Assembly: GCA_021234155.1 (NCBI GenBank)
Contig: JAJEKV010000063.1
Span: 8,390,095-8,454,094 of the forward strand
Length of the DNA stretch: 64,000 bases
Source: Isoetes taiwanensis
Lineage: Eukaryota > Streptophyta > Lycopodiopsida > Isoetales > Isoetaceae
Reading direction: 5' to 3'
Shown here in pieces: positions 9,997 to 20,300 of this stretch (position 1 is its first letter; every line of letters starts with the position of its first letter). The position numbers and the translations under genes were made by a program. The notes beneath the pieces are model-generated. The model was given only the letters and a program-made list of their open reading frames with translations, made no database searches and was not told the DNA's origin.

Positions 9997-11042
9997 TGCC
10001 ATCGATCCGAGCCATCGGATCGAGATTCTCGAATGGGTGAACATGCATCCGTCCCATGCAAGCATGCATTGCATGCATTTTCTAGGGCTCTGGTTCGTTT
10101 GGGGATCGCTATTTCTTGTAGGTTCTTCATCGACTTCTCATCGGCATTTTTTCCTCTCTCAGCAGTTCCCTTGACTCTCTTTCTTTGATACCAGGCAGTG
10201 AAGGGGCTTCTCCCTGCTTGGTTTGCCAGTTTGACGTCTTTTTCTATGTTGTGACCTGTTCTTCCCCAATCTTGTCCCTTCTTTGGCCATCCTTCAACCT
10301 TCGACCTCAATCCCGTTTTGATAAGGAAGCTCTCTTTTTGTCGGGAGCTTTTGTCGGTTTTCATACGAGCCCTTATTCGAGAATGCCATCGATCCGAGCC
10401 ATCGGATCGAGATTCTCGAATGGGCGAGCATGCATCCGTCCCATGCAAGCATGCATTGCATGCATTTTCTAGGGCTCTAGTTCGTTTGGGGATCGCTATT
10501 TCTTGCAGGTTCTTCATCGACTTCTCATCGGCGTTTTCTCCTCTTTCAGCAATTCTCTTGGCTCCCACCCACGCACCTTAATGTGTATATTATTATAAAT
10601 GTTGTTTTTTGTCGCGTGGCATGCGTGAACAGCCCCTCGCTTTTTCGAGGTGTAAATATTGTTTTTTGTCGCGTGGCACGCGTGACCAGCCCCTCGCTTT
10701 TCAAGGTTTTTTCTCTATTAGTTTTTCTGTTGGTGATGTGCAGGTCCAGGGGTGATGGCGACTTCGGTATTCTCTGTGGAGCGTGTGTCTTTTTTTGTGG
10801 GAACGTTTAGCAGCCCTACGTTGTCCAAGCCCCTTGCTAGATTTTATCGCTAGGGTTTTTCCTCGAAAACCCAAAAGGGCGGGGTTTTTAATCCCGGCGA
10901 TAAGTTCTCGGCAGGTACACTAGCCAACATCTGTAGCACATAATTATATTTGGGGTCCAGGTGTTATAACTGGATATTCCCTATGTCAGCCTAGCTGGAG
11001 TCGGGAGCTTTGTCGGTTTTCATGCAAGCCCTTATTCGAGAA
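9997..11042 (-). mobile_element. Rolling-circle-like (Helentron/HINE-type) tandem dimer inserted in Gypsy pol
   Basis: The insertion has two head-to-tail units, 9997-10383 (387 bp) and 10384-11042 (659 bp). Both begin TGCCATCGATCCGAGCC and end CCCTTATTCGAGAA on the plus strand. Excising it restores an uninterrupted Gypsy frame across GCTCTAACCTCTTTC, so the target is an AA/TT dinucleotide with at most a 2-bp duplication. On the minus strand each unit starts TTCTCGAATAAGGG and near its 3' end carries the inverted motif CCCATTCGAGAA, followed by a perfect 9-bp stem, 4-nt loop hairpin (plus 10002-10023) six bases from the end. TT target, subterminal inverted repeats, 3'-terminal hairpin and tandem units are the known layout of Helentron-associated non-autonomous elements. 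No coding capacity is present. Confidence 0.65.
10599..10705. repeat. Internal tandem repeat, about 57-bp unit x 2
   Basis: Two copies of a block starting TTGTTTTTTGTCGCGTGGCA and containing CAGCCCCTCGCTTTT lie inside the longer unit of the nested element. They account for part of the length difference between the two units. Confidence 0.75.
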
Positions 11043-11790
11043 CCTCTTTCACTAATTGGCATTCATAAATTATCTTAACCTTTTTGGATCTGACTGAATG
11101 CCCTTTGTAGAAATATATGCTCCAAATACACTAATTGTTCTAGTGCAAAGTTACATTTAGAGAGCTTTTCATACAGCATATTAAGACTGATCTAAGATGC
11201 TCCATATGCTTTTCCAGTGTCTTGGAATATGTCATCAAAGATAGATAGACCAAGACATGTCTAATTGCGCTCCGAATATATCATTCATGAGACGCGTAAA
11301 GGTAGCTGGGGCATTATTTAGTCGAAAGGGCACAACAACAAATTCATAATGTCCATATCGGGTCCAAAAAGGTGTTTTTAGAATGCCACTTCATTAGTCC
11401 ATATATGATGATATCCATACTTCAAATCAATTTTGGAAAGGCCTTAATGCCACCCAATTGATCAAATATCTCGTCAATTCTGGGTAACACGTATCAGGCT
11501 TTTAATGGTGATTTGATTCAGTAGTCTATAGCCTACAAACAATAGCAGGCTATATCTTCTTTTTTGACAAATAGAACAATGGCTCCAAAAGGAGATGCGC
11601 TAGGGGGGATAAACCCTTGCTCAATTAGCTCCTCAAACTACTTTTTCAATTCCTCCATCTCTATCGCGTTAAATCTATAGGGCAATTGGAATGGGGTTGC
11701 AGCTCCCAACAATCAATTCTATCTCATGGTTCAATGACAATTCAGTTAATTGGTCAGAAAACACATCTTTATACCCATCTTTATACAAGG
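11043..11790 (-). pseudogene. Ty3/Gypsy pol relic: reverse transcriptase part
   Basis: On the minus strand, in order and with frame breaks: YKDVFSDQL, EELIEQGFIPPSASPFGA (RT entry motif), VLFVKKED, a decayed IDY, LPRIDEIFDQLGG, RYGHYEF followed by [16 protein letters not shown] (normally FGLTNAPATF), a destroyed YLDD region, then LYEKLSKCNF and KGIQSDPKKV. This order is diagnostic for Gypsy RT. Many stops make it a relic. It continues into 9490-9996 once the nested insertion is removed. Confidence 0.85.
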
Positions 11791-12041
11791 TCCCACCCTT
11801 GTGCATATAATGCTTGGCTTGCTAACATATTAATAATGGTGGATCAGAAAGCTCAAAATGTCTCTTCAAGCAATGTATAGATACATCTAATGCTTACAAA
11901 TCATGGCCTTATGCTTACAATATATGTAAGAATAGAATAGAATAGAATAGAACCATGGATGGAAAATGGATTGGCCAAAACAGGTCCCCAAGTCCTAAGG
12001 GGTGCTTTATATGCATTGTCGAAAGGCTCAAAGGTCATATC
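11791..12041. other. AATAG pentamer run and flank
   Basis: Four AATAG units occupy about 11930-11950 on the plus strand. No core sequence with box A or box B is evident on either side, so this is either a bare tail of a SINE-like element or a pentanucleotide microsatellite. Confidence 0.4.
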
Positions 12042-12297
12042 AAGGTTGGGTTCACATGCAGCAGTTGCCTCAGATGGGCCTCGTTTTACCCTTCGTAACT
12101 AGGGATTCCCTATGACGTTGCTCAAAAAACGACGAGGCGTTTTGCATGACTCTGATAGCTTCGACGATGCATGTGAACCTAGCCTTAGGAACAATTCACT
12201 TGCAACATCGAAGCCATCAGAGTCATGCAAAATGCCTCGCCGTTTTTCGAGCAACAGGGCATCCGCTATTTATATGGGGTAATGTAAACCCAGCCTA
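12042..12297. mobile_element. Foldback MITE-like palindrome
   Basis: AAGGTTGGGTTCACATGCA at 12042-12060 is matched in inverted form by TGCATGTGAACCTAGCCTT at 12168-12186. A 51-bp internal arm at about 12119-12169 is mirrored at about 12204-12254 with only a few mismatches, almost all transitions at or near CpG. The far right end (TAAACCCAGCCTAAG, about 12284-12298) again resembles the terminus. The pattern suits a non-autonomous TIR transposon that carries or received a second inverted half. The superfamily is not determined. Confidence 0.65.
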
Positions 12298-15200
12298 AGC
12301 GATACGAGCAAGGCTCACGCCTGTTTTTGGCATTTTTGCCTGTCAAAACAAGTAAATAAAAAATTGTACTGCAAATGAAAGGTAGCAACTTACCAAATGC
12401 CTGTCGTACAGAAGGGCAATCAAAATATATATTCGTCATCTTAAAGACTAGAAATTATGATTGTCTGGTCATTTTTTGCTCTATATTAATTTGTTTTTCT
12501 CTTCTTATAATATATACTTCCTTCCTTATAAATAAGATAATGTAATGTACACATATGTCAAAAAATGCATGACTTAAACAATCTTAAGGCAATGAATATA
12601 GAAATACTTCACATCATGCAAATTGGGCACCAACCAACCATTGATGAAGTTATTATGCAAAATTTCTTTACCAAGGTGTTGTGTCTACTCTCCCTGATAT
12701 AAGAAAATTTGCTCTAAAACATTTGGCGATGAACAATTTGGAAGTGTAGGTTAGAGAGCATGCTTTGATGATTGGTATGAATTGATAGAATAGAATAGAA
12801 TAGAAGGGTTTTTAGCGTCTAGAGAGACCCAGAGGCCTATTGAACAGAATAGAATAGAAGAGCAATGCCGCTCAATAAGTTTGTTGGTGGTTTAAAAGCT
12901 TGGTTATATTGCCAGTGTATAATAGAAATGTATTTTTGTTCTATATTAAACAAGGTGCTGCGCACGGAGGGTTGCCCTTCATGGTCGGAGAGTGAAGTGG
13001 CTTAAATCATAGTTCAAAGTCATGTTTTGATAGTCAATTTAAATTGCTACTTGTAGACAATAGAATACTTGAACAACGTACTGAATAGCTACCTCTGGCT
13101 CAAGATCAAAAAGCTTGCACATCCTTTGCCACATCCAAAACACGCCTCTCCTTCTTGGTACCAATGTTATAAACATGGCCAACTTCTCGAATGCTTCACC
13201 CGGTATAATGGTCATTCCCAAAAGAATGCATTATTTAAAGGGTACAGATGGTGACGCAACAGAAAGGAGAAATTCAGATGGTGGGGCGACAAAAGAGAAA
13301 GACTGTTGGCATGTGCCCCTCGATGAAATTGTGTATGTAATGTTGTAGAAATGTGTGAACGTGTTTGATGTCTTCCAGACACAATGTCAGCACTTCCCAG
13401 TACTCATAGTATTTTAAGTTGTAGGTCTTCATCTATGGCATCGTTAAACGTGTCGCAACGTACGAAGTTGTCACCTGCTTGACAATTTAGATTTAGTTAT
13501 GTCATAAGTACTTAGCAGAGCTAGAGCACCTCCAACTCTTTGCTTGTTACTGTTATGCTCATCTCTTCATCCTTATATATGTTCAATAGCAATATCCTTA
13601 TAATGTTCAATATTGCAGGTCCAATAGCAATTGCTCTCTAGCACTATGCTTGTTATAGTGGGATTGCCTACTCTTGGTTGTGTAAAGGTGCAAAAATCCA
13701 CTTGACTCTTATAATGGACAATGCCATGGCCCAAAGAATTTTTTTGACCTTTGGATAATTATGGTAAAAAACGGGTCCATTTGTGACATGTGACTCCCAA
13801 CCTTTGGCTCAAACAGTTTGATTACTTGATTTGCCATCGCATTGGCATTTAACGACATCAAAGTCTTGCTTATGCTCTTCAATCCAAGTATGTTTCGGCT
13901 CATCAGAATTGGGGCATTTGGGGGTCACAAATATCTGGCCATGTCTTCTACTCGCTTAATACAGTGGATTGATTTTCTTTTATGGAATACATATGCTTAA
14001 TTCTTGGTTATCAAGTACAATATATTGCATGAATCCCATATTACGATGTCAAACAAGACCAAATCCAGCCATGGCATTTATTGCAAAGGCACACAATGTT
14101 GACTACGTCTATATGATGTATCATCTTCTTCTACAACAGACATTCATATATATCACATACAACAGACATTCATATATATCACGTGGCACTTGCATTGTAA
14201 CTGGCGCTAGCATTATGCTTACCAGATACAAGCAAGCTATCTGAATCTACCTTATGGCTCTAAACCATTATACGTAAGCGAATTCAAAATCCTTGTGCGC
14301 TAACCCTAGTTATGTGCATTACAGATTCAGGATATATGCACACTGGAAAATCTTTTATGCTTAACCATTTATCATATTCAACCAACTTCTACTCTGCTAG
14401 CATCGGACACTAACATGCTTCCAATTGGTGGTAGAAGATGAGGAGTTTGTGCACAAATAACATTAAAGAACACTGGAGCTTTTCATCAGTAACCTCAGTA
14501 AGACTTATCATGAACTTATGAGGCATATGACGCTAACCATTTGCCCAAATAGTGTTATTTGAACAGACTATCATTGTAACTGCTATTATCTCCTTAACCA
14601 GTAAATTAGTGTTCCAGTTTTCTTTGCTTCTCTCTTTCTGCTCTTGGATTTTAAGATTCTATACACTTTATGAGTAAGGCTTCAACAATATTGGAAATTT
14701 TTATTTGACGAGCAACTGTACATCCATTGCTAGGGGGAAAGATTTTGAAGCTCCTGCTCCTGGAATGTTTGTTGCATCTCGTTGCTTTAGCAGTCGGTAC
14801 ATGTTTATAACATAAGTATCAACTTCCTATGAAGAAATTAAGCAACAGTAGCCACTTGACAATATCACGAAATAATAGGTCATACTTGAAGCTTAGGTTC
14901 TTTCATCATTGGTTGTTATACAAATCTATTGTTTTGGCTTTTGTCTTGGTTGCATTTCCACACCATGACTCATGCTAAAGCCATTCCTGAGGTAATGAAA
15001 AGATTAGAACAGTATGCTGTGTGTAATTTGGCAGGTCCTGGTGCACATAAACCCGTCAACTGCAGGAATTTTTTCTCTTTCCCTAGTGAATTTATACATC
15101 TTATACAAACCTGATCAATATTTGAAAGACTGTTAGGATCCTCTCAGAAGAATATATGGTATACCAAATGTCCCAGGACATGTCACAAGCTGTTGCATTC

Positions 15201-15690
15201 CTTCTAAACAGTCATGTTTGATGAGCAAAACCAGCAGCATAAAGATAGATATTTTTGGTGATAAAGTCAAACTCGATGTCAAACTGGCCCAAAGGCTGCT
15301 TGGGGCTCAAAGGTTTTTCTTTGAAGACAAGGGACATGGAGAAGAATACGGAGGATGTTTGTCTAGAGTTCCTTCGCCACAAACATGCATTAACGTAATC
15401 TTAAAGATTGCCACCAATAACAAAAGATCTAATGAGGTATTCAAGATGGTGGTTACCTATTGAACTACAGAACAGCATCTTTAAGCTATTCTGTATAGAC
15501 AAAAGAAGCAATAAAAATAAACAGGAAAATGCGTACCAGTATGAATAAATTTGTGCCGCTTATCAGGAGCAAATTTTTCTGTTATTGTTGTGGACGAACA
15601 CAAATATCACTGTCAGAAAGTAGCTCAAGATATTAGTCTGCAACCTTGCCAAAGTTAAAAACGTAAGGATGGCACCTGCCATATAAGAAT
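12298..15690. other. Long anonymous stretch
   Basis: No gene, domain or intact element is recognised apart from a pentamer-tail remnant at 12783-12860. Open frames such as 13039-13221 minus and 15218-15463 plus are isolated, without family resemblance. TACAACAGACATTCATATATATCAC is nearly duplicated at about 14137-14181. Confidence 0.45.
12783..12860 (-). repeat. SINE-like remnant with TATTC pentamer tail
   Basis: Read on the minus strand, CTCTCTAGACGCTAAAAACCC precedes a run of TATTC units (plus 12785-12804 AATAG). The layout is like the 1620-1760 locus, where a similar CTCTAGAGGAG segment and an A-rich spacer precede the pentamers. A second short AATAG run occurs at about 12846-12856. Confidence 0.35.
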
Positions 15691-15696
15691 GAACTT

Positions 15697-16125
15697 TCAA
15701 TGTACATTTTTTGAAGGAAAAGCAAACAGAGATGAACCATTCATCACCATTTCATTTGGATCATCCTCTTCCTCTTTCAAGACTTCATGATTTGAAATAG
15801 AATGTTTCTCCACTGGACCTTGGGAGTCATAGACATTGCCATTTCCAAAACTCTTTTCTTCTGGAGAATCCTTATTTTTCCTACTTTCCCGTTTCCTAAG
15901 GCTTGTAGAATGGTTTCGCTGCCTTGTACTGCTTTGACATTTATATCTATGCGAGTGGAGCCGAAGCCTGGACAGTACATAAGCAAGAAGCTCTTCTCTG
16001 TGGGAGAAAGTAAAATCAAGATGAGCATATTCAAACTCTTCGTATGATGTCTCACAGCCAGCAGCCTTCATGGTTTCATAATGCTTCCTGAACATTGACT
16101 TGGGTATAAGCTTCGGATGGAACAA
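15697..16125 (-). pseudogene. Alpha/beta-hydrolase (acid-lipase-like) C-terminal gene fragment
   Basis: The minus-strand frame has the C-terminus of a plant lipase-family alpha/beta hydrolase: KLIPKSMFRKHYETMKAAGC, then YEEFEYAHLDFTFSHREELL and YVLSRLRL. The AHLDFTF block contains the His of the catalytic triad in this family (established for acid lipases and related plant proteins). A 60-residue Ser/Lys/Glu-rich extension follows up to the stop. The nucleophile-elbow (GxSxG) and Asp-bearing parts are absent from the upstream 1.2 kb on this strand, so only a terminal exon is present. It could be a captured or truncated gene copy. An alternative is a real last exon whose upstream exons lie beyond a very large intron overlapping VPS50, which seems less likely. 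Confidence 0.6.
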
Positions 16126-17300
16126 TTTCTATCATCTAAGCTCCAGACTCCACAACATTTGCAAAACGGCATAGGAGTAGTCTGATATCAAGCACGATTC
16201 ATGCCCTGCCCTGCCCGTTACCCGGTTGCAACATCCTCCATCCAAAACGCACGAGACCGCCAATTTACAGGGAGCAAGGGGTTTTTAGCAGTCAGCAGCA
16301 TATCTTAGGTATATTCTAGCATATACCTAGGATATGCTACAAACCCACATAAACAAGGGTTTGCCCCCCTAGGGGCAACCCAAAAATGATTTTTGTCATT
16401 TGAAATTTTTGTCTTGCATTTTTGAAAGGTTAGAACTAAAAACTTTCCAGTCACTCATAAGGCAATTTTTTTTTTACCAGTCCCGAGAAAATTAGGGGTA
16501 GGCCTAGACCACGAGGCCTACCCACTACAAAAACAAAGAGGGCAGCATGAGGTGACGTGGAATGGAATGCGATGACGTGGAGGATGTATTCATACGGATA
16601 CATATACGTACATCGTGATAGCGTATGCGTACCTGTGCGCCTGGCATTCCCGTGCTTTTCCCTGGCTATGGCAACCATGCACGACTTCTCAACCCCATTC
16701 CGGCAGATCGGCATCCAGCTTGACTCCATTATTTTTGAAACCAGAGATAAGTCTTTATTCTTTCGAGTATATACAGTGTAGTTGGTCGACGTAGCCTTTT
16801 TTATGATTTGAGACATTTGCGAGAGGGCTGGCTTTATTGTAGCATTTTGACAGAGGGAATGTGGTACTTGAACATCTTATTAATTGATTGACTGATCCTT
16901 GATTAGAAGAGTTCCATTTCATTTGGTTGCCTGTTGAGCTGGATCCGAGGGTAATATGGTGTTTAGGAGATGTAAGAAGCTTATTGATAGGGGCAGCTTT
17001 TCTTTTGCGCATATCATGGGCGTTTGTACGTAAGGCTTTGGTGGCAAATTATGGGCCAATTTTGATTGAAGGCAGTCCAGGATTCGTTTCGAAGTGGTTT
17101 AGGAATAGTTTGCAACTCAGATTTGGATATATACCCCTTATGATTCCGTGGCACTACACAGTACAGTACCATGTGTTTCAGCTGGTCATGAGAAATAATA
17201 ATTGCAGACGATGTGGCCTTATACAATATTGGAATTAAGACTACATTATATGAAGATGTGCCCAAAAGCTATGGGAGATCAATGTTAGCACAGTGCACTA
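16126..17300. other. Upstream region of VPS50, no gene seen
   Basis: A 103-codon open frame at 16927-17238 (plus) shows no family resemblance and is not in frame or spliceable in an obvious way to VPS50. The last few hundred bases should hold the promoter and 5' UTR of VPS50. I cannot identify a convincing TATA box or transcription start. Confidence 0.4.
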
Positions 17301-20300
17301 ATGGACTTCAAAAACTTGGGGGAGAAACTATTCCAGACGGTGACTACGAGATCTCGAAGTTTTCTCTCATCTTCAGACAGACCTGAGGTTCTGATTCACC
17401 TTCTTCTTTTCAAAAGTATAGTAGAAGATAAAATTAGCATGGTTTAAATTCAGGAAGGGATGCATAACCTAAACTTATTCAAGGCTTACCAATTGTGTGT
17501 GTGTAATCCCTGGAAGATCTGTGTTTGTGCTATTGCATCTAATTATCCGCACATGTATGCCCTACCTGCTTGAATGCTTTATGCTGGAGTTTAGGTTTTG
17601 GAGCAAAATTATAAACCTGTATTAAGCTCTTACAAAACCACTTCTTTGAGGGGCAGTATATGGAACCAAAAAGTTCACTAGCTGAAGGCCATCATTGTGG
17701 GTGTGTGTGGATGGTTATGTAAGCTGAATGGTTTGTGTTGGAAGATGAAAATGTAATCCTAGGAATTGTCTTAGGCATCTTTTATGGTAGCTAGTTATCA
17801 AGATGCTTGCTGGTTCTTTCTTGATCTTGACACAGCATGATTTCATTGTAATTGGCTGAGGTTAATGTCCCTTTTCCTGTAGTTGTATAGACGAGTTATG
17901 TTTTTAGCTGCCTTCTTCACTATACAATAGGGCCTATTCTAAAAATATTCTTGAAGCTTTTTTCAGTATTTTAAGTACTTGTTTGATGTGAATTTAGGTT
18001 CCCGCACGTGCTGCCGCTGCGGCGGCAGTTGCCAGGACTATTTCACTATTACCTCCTCATCAGAGAATCTCAATAGCTGCTTTACCTGGTGAAACAGCAT
18101 CTGTCTATGGTGGAACGTCACAAGGAGCAAAGGCAGAGCCACTGGAGGAGGAGTTCTTTGAGAAGGTATTGAACTAATGTAGTCTCTGGCTGATACCATT
18201 AGCCCTTGTCTCAAGATGTGTGTCACTAAGTATGTGATTCTACACATCTTTTGGTCTTACAGTCACATGTTTAAAACTTCGATATTGGTAACTATTGGGT
18301 TAAATATGTTGTTGTAATAAAGGAAACAGAAGCAGGAAGAGACAACCAGAAAGTTAATTTGATTTTAGAAGCGCTTTATATAAACGTACCCTGCACGAGT
18401 TTCCATTTTCGTAGTAGCATAACATAGTACCTTTTATGTTATGAATATTGGCATTTTGTGGCTTTCGGGGTAAGATTATGCATTGCGTTTGAGCTGGCCA
18501 TCTTCGCCGATTCCTTATAGATTATCAAATTGTAACTCACCACAAAATGTGCATAAATTAGTCTTATGGCTGTTGTTGGCCCAATGAACTGTACTTGTTG
18601 GGGTCCTTCTAAAGTTCTTTTTCTTCATCTATGTTTGAGAAAATTATTTGTTGTTATGGCCAGGATTTTGACCCAGTAGGGCACATGCTTGAGCACATTC
18701 TTGAAAATGGTACAACACAAACGTTTTTCGATAATCAGGTAAGCTGTTGCCTGTAAGATGATTTGTGTCTATCTATTTATCATGTATAACTAGGACAACC
18801 TTGGACTTGGACAATATTGAGCAAGTTTTTTGCCACTACTTATCTCTGAATCACACATGAACCAATTGTTGCATTGTATACGATTATTCTGTCTTTTCAG
18901 TTGAAACCACGCCACTGCCAGTATTTTCTGGCAATTTTTCTTAGTTTGTTGAACAGAACTAGTTCTGTTTTTCACAAGGAAAATACTGAGCGCTTCAAAT
19001 CTCTTAGCGTAACATATGGAGATGTTCTTTTTTAGCTGGCTTCTAAGATGCAGTACATTATCAGGTCTCCCAGAGATTGTTGCAGCTCGATGCAATAACA
19101 GAGCAGCTCTCACGGCAGGTTATGGAACATCACGAGGAAATGGGTGAGTGCAACGAGCTGTTATGTGTAATGGATCAATACCTGAGTAGTTGTGATTTAG
19201 AAAGACCTCTTTATCCTTCATCATAGAATCATTAGACATCCAACATTATGTATAGACAGCCTTCTTCTGACTTTGTAATGATGCAAGGAAACAAATTGTA
19301 CTTTTTTATCTTAGTGAAGGGCATGCAACTTGTGATGGAGCTAGAGAAAGACCTTCAGGTGACAACAATTATATGCAAGGTAGTTTCTTGTCTGGCTGCG
19401 TGTTTGGACTTATGTTGTATGTGTGCTGGTGCTAATAAAAGTTCACTGTGCAGAATGGGCGCAGGCATTTATCCTTAGCAATGCATGAGGTTAGACAAGA
19501 CTTGCTGGTCACTGCCAATGTGAAGAAAAAGCAGGCATTGTTGGTAATTTCTTTTGTATAATTGTTGATCTTTTTTTGATGCAACAGTCGCTGAGGAATA
19601 ATCACCACAACAAGAAAGATGGAAACGAAATTTGAGGAAGATCTTCACTTGGAGATTAATATCACATAATTAAAGGGCCGTTAGGTTGGCAAGAAAGGCT
19701 GTCATGCAAGAGTTACCTACCCAATGGTCTGTTTTGATTTGGTTTGGTCCCTACCTTTAGACTGGATGGCCCCATTGCATTCATTGCTTTATTCTTGAAG
19801 GTCTTATTCGATGCCTCAGTTCCTCACCATGTATACTCGCTGTACAATGGAAGAGTCAGCTGAAAAGTGAGAGAGAGCTGGAAATAGGAGATTGACTACT
19901 CTCAAAAAATTTGAACATGATTTAGGGAACGTTGGACCAGAAGAGCTTTATTCCTAGGGATGTGCAGTAGGGTTGTAGGTTTATGAACAGGTCCAACAGG
20001 GAATGGAAATCAAAGGCTAGACATTTGTCTCCACAGACAGTCTCAAATCTTTAAAATCCTTTCTTTTTCAGGATCCAAGTCCATATTAGATCATGGGCTT
20101 AAAAGACCATCTATGCTGATATATATACGCGCTTAGAAAGAATTCTATTCTCTTCTTAAATTTATTCTAGTCAAAAGAGTTATTTGCTTTCTGACACATG
20201 AGGAGAATGACTTTATTGAACTATCATCGTGCTTTTTGCTCTTAAAATCTGGATCTTGAGACATATACTAGTTGTGGTGGACAAACTTATTAGCTTACAA

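Noticed and set aside
16927-17238. 103-codon plus ORF upstream of VPS50 as an extra exon or uORF
   Set aside because: No family resemblance and no splice sites giving the correct phase; exon 1 at 17301 already matches the family N-terminus.
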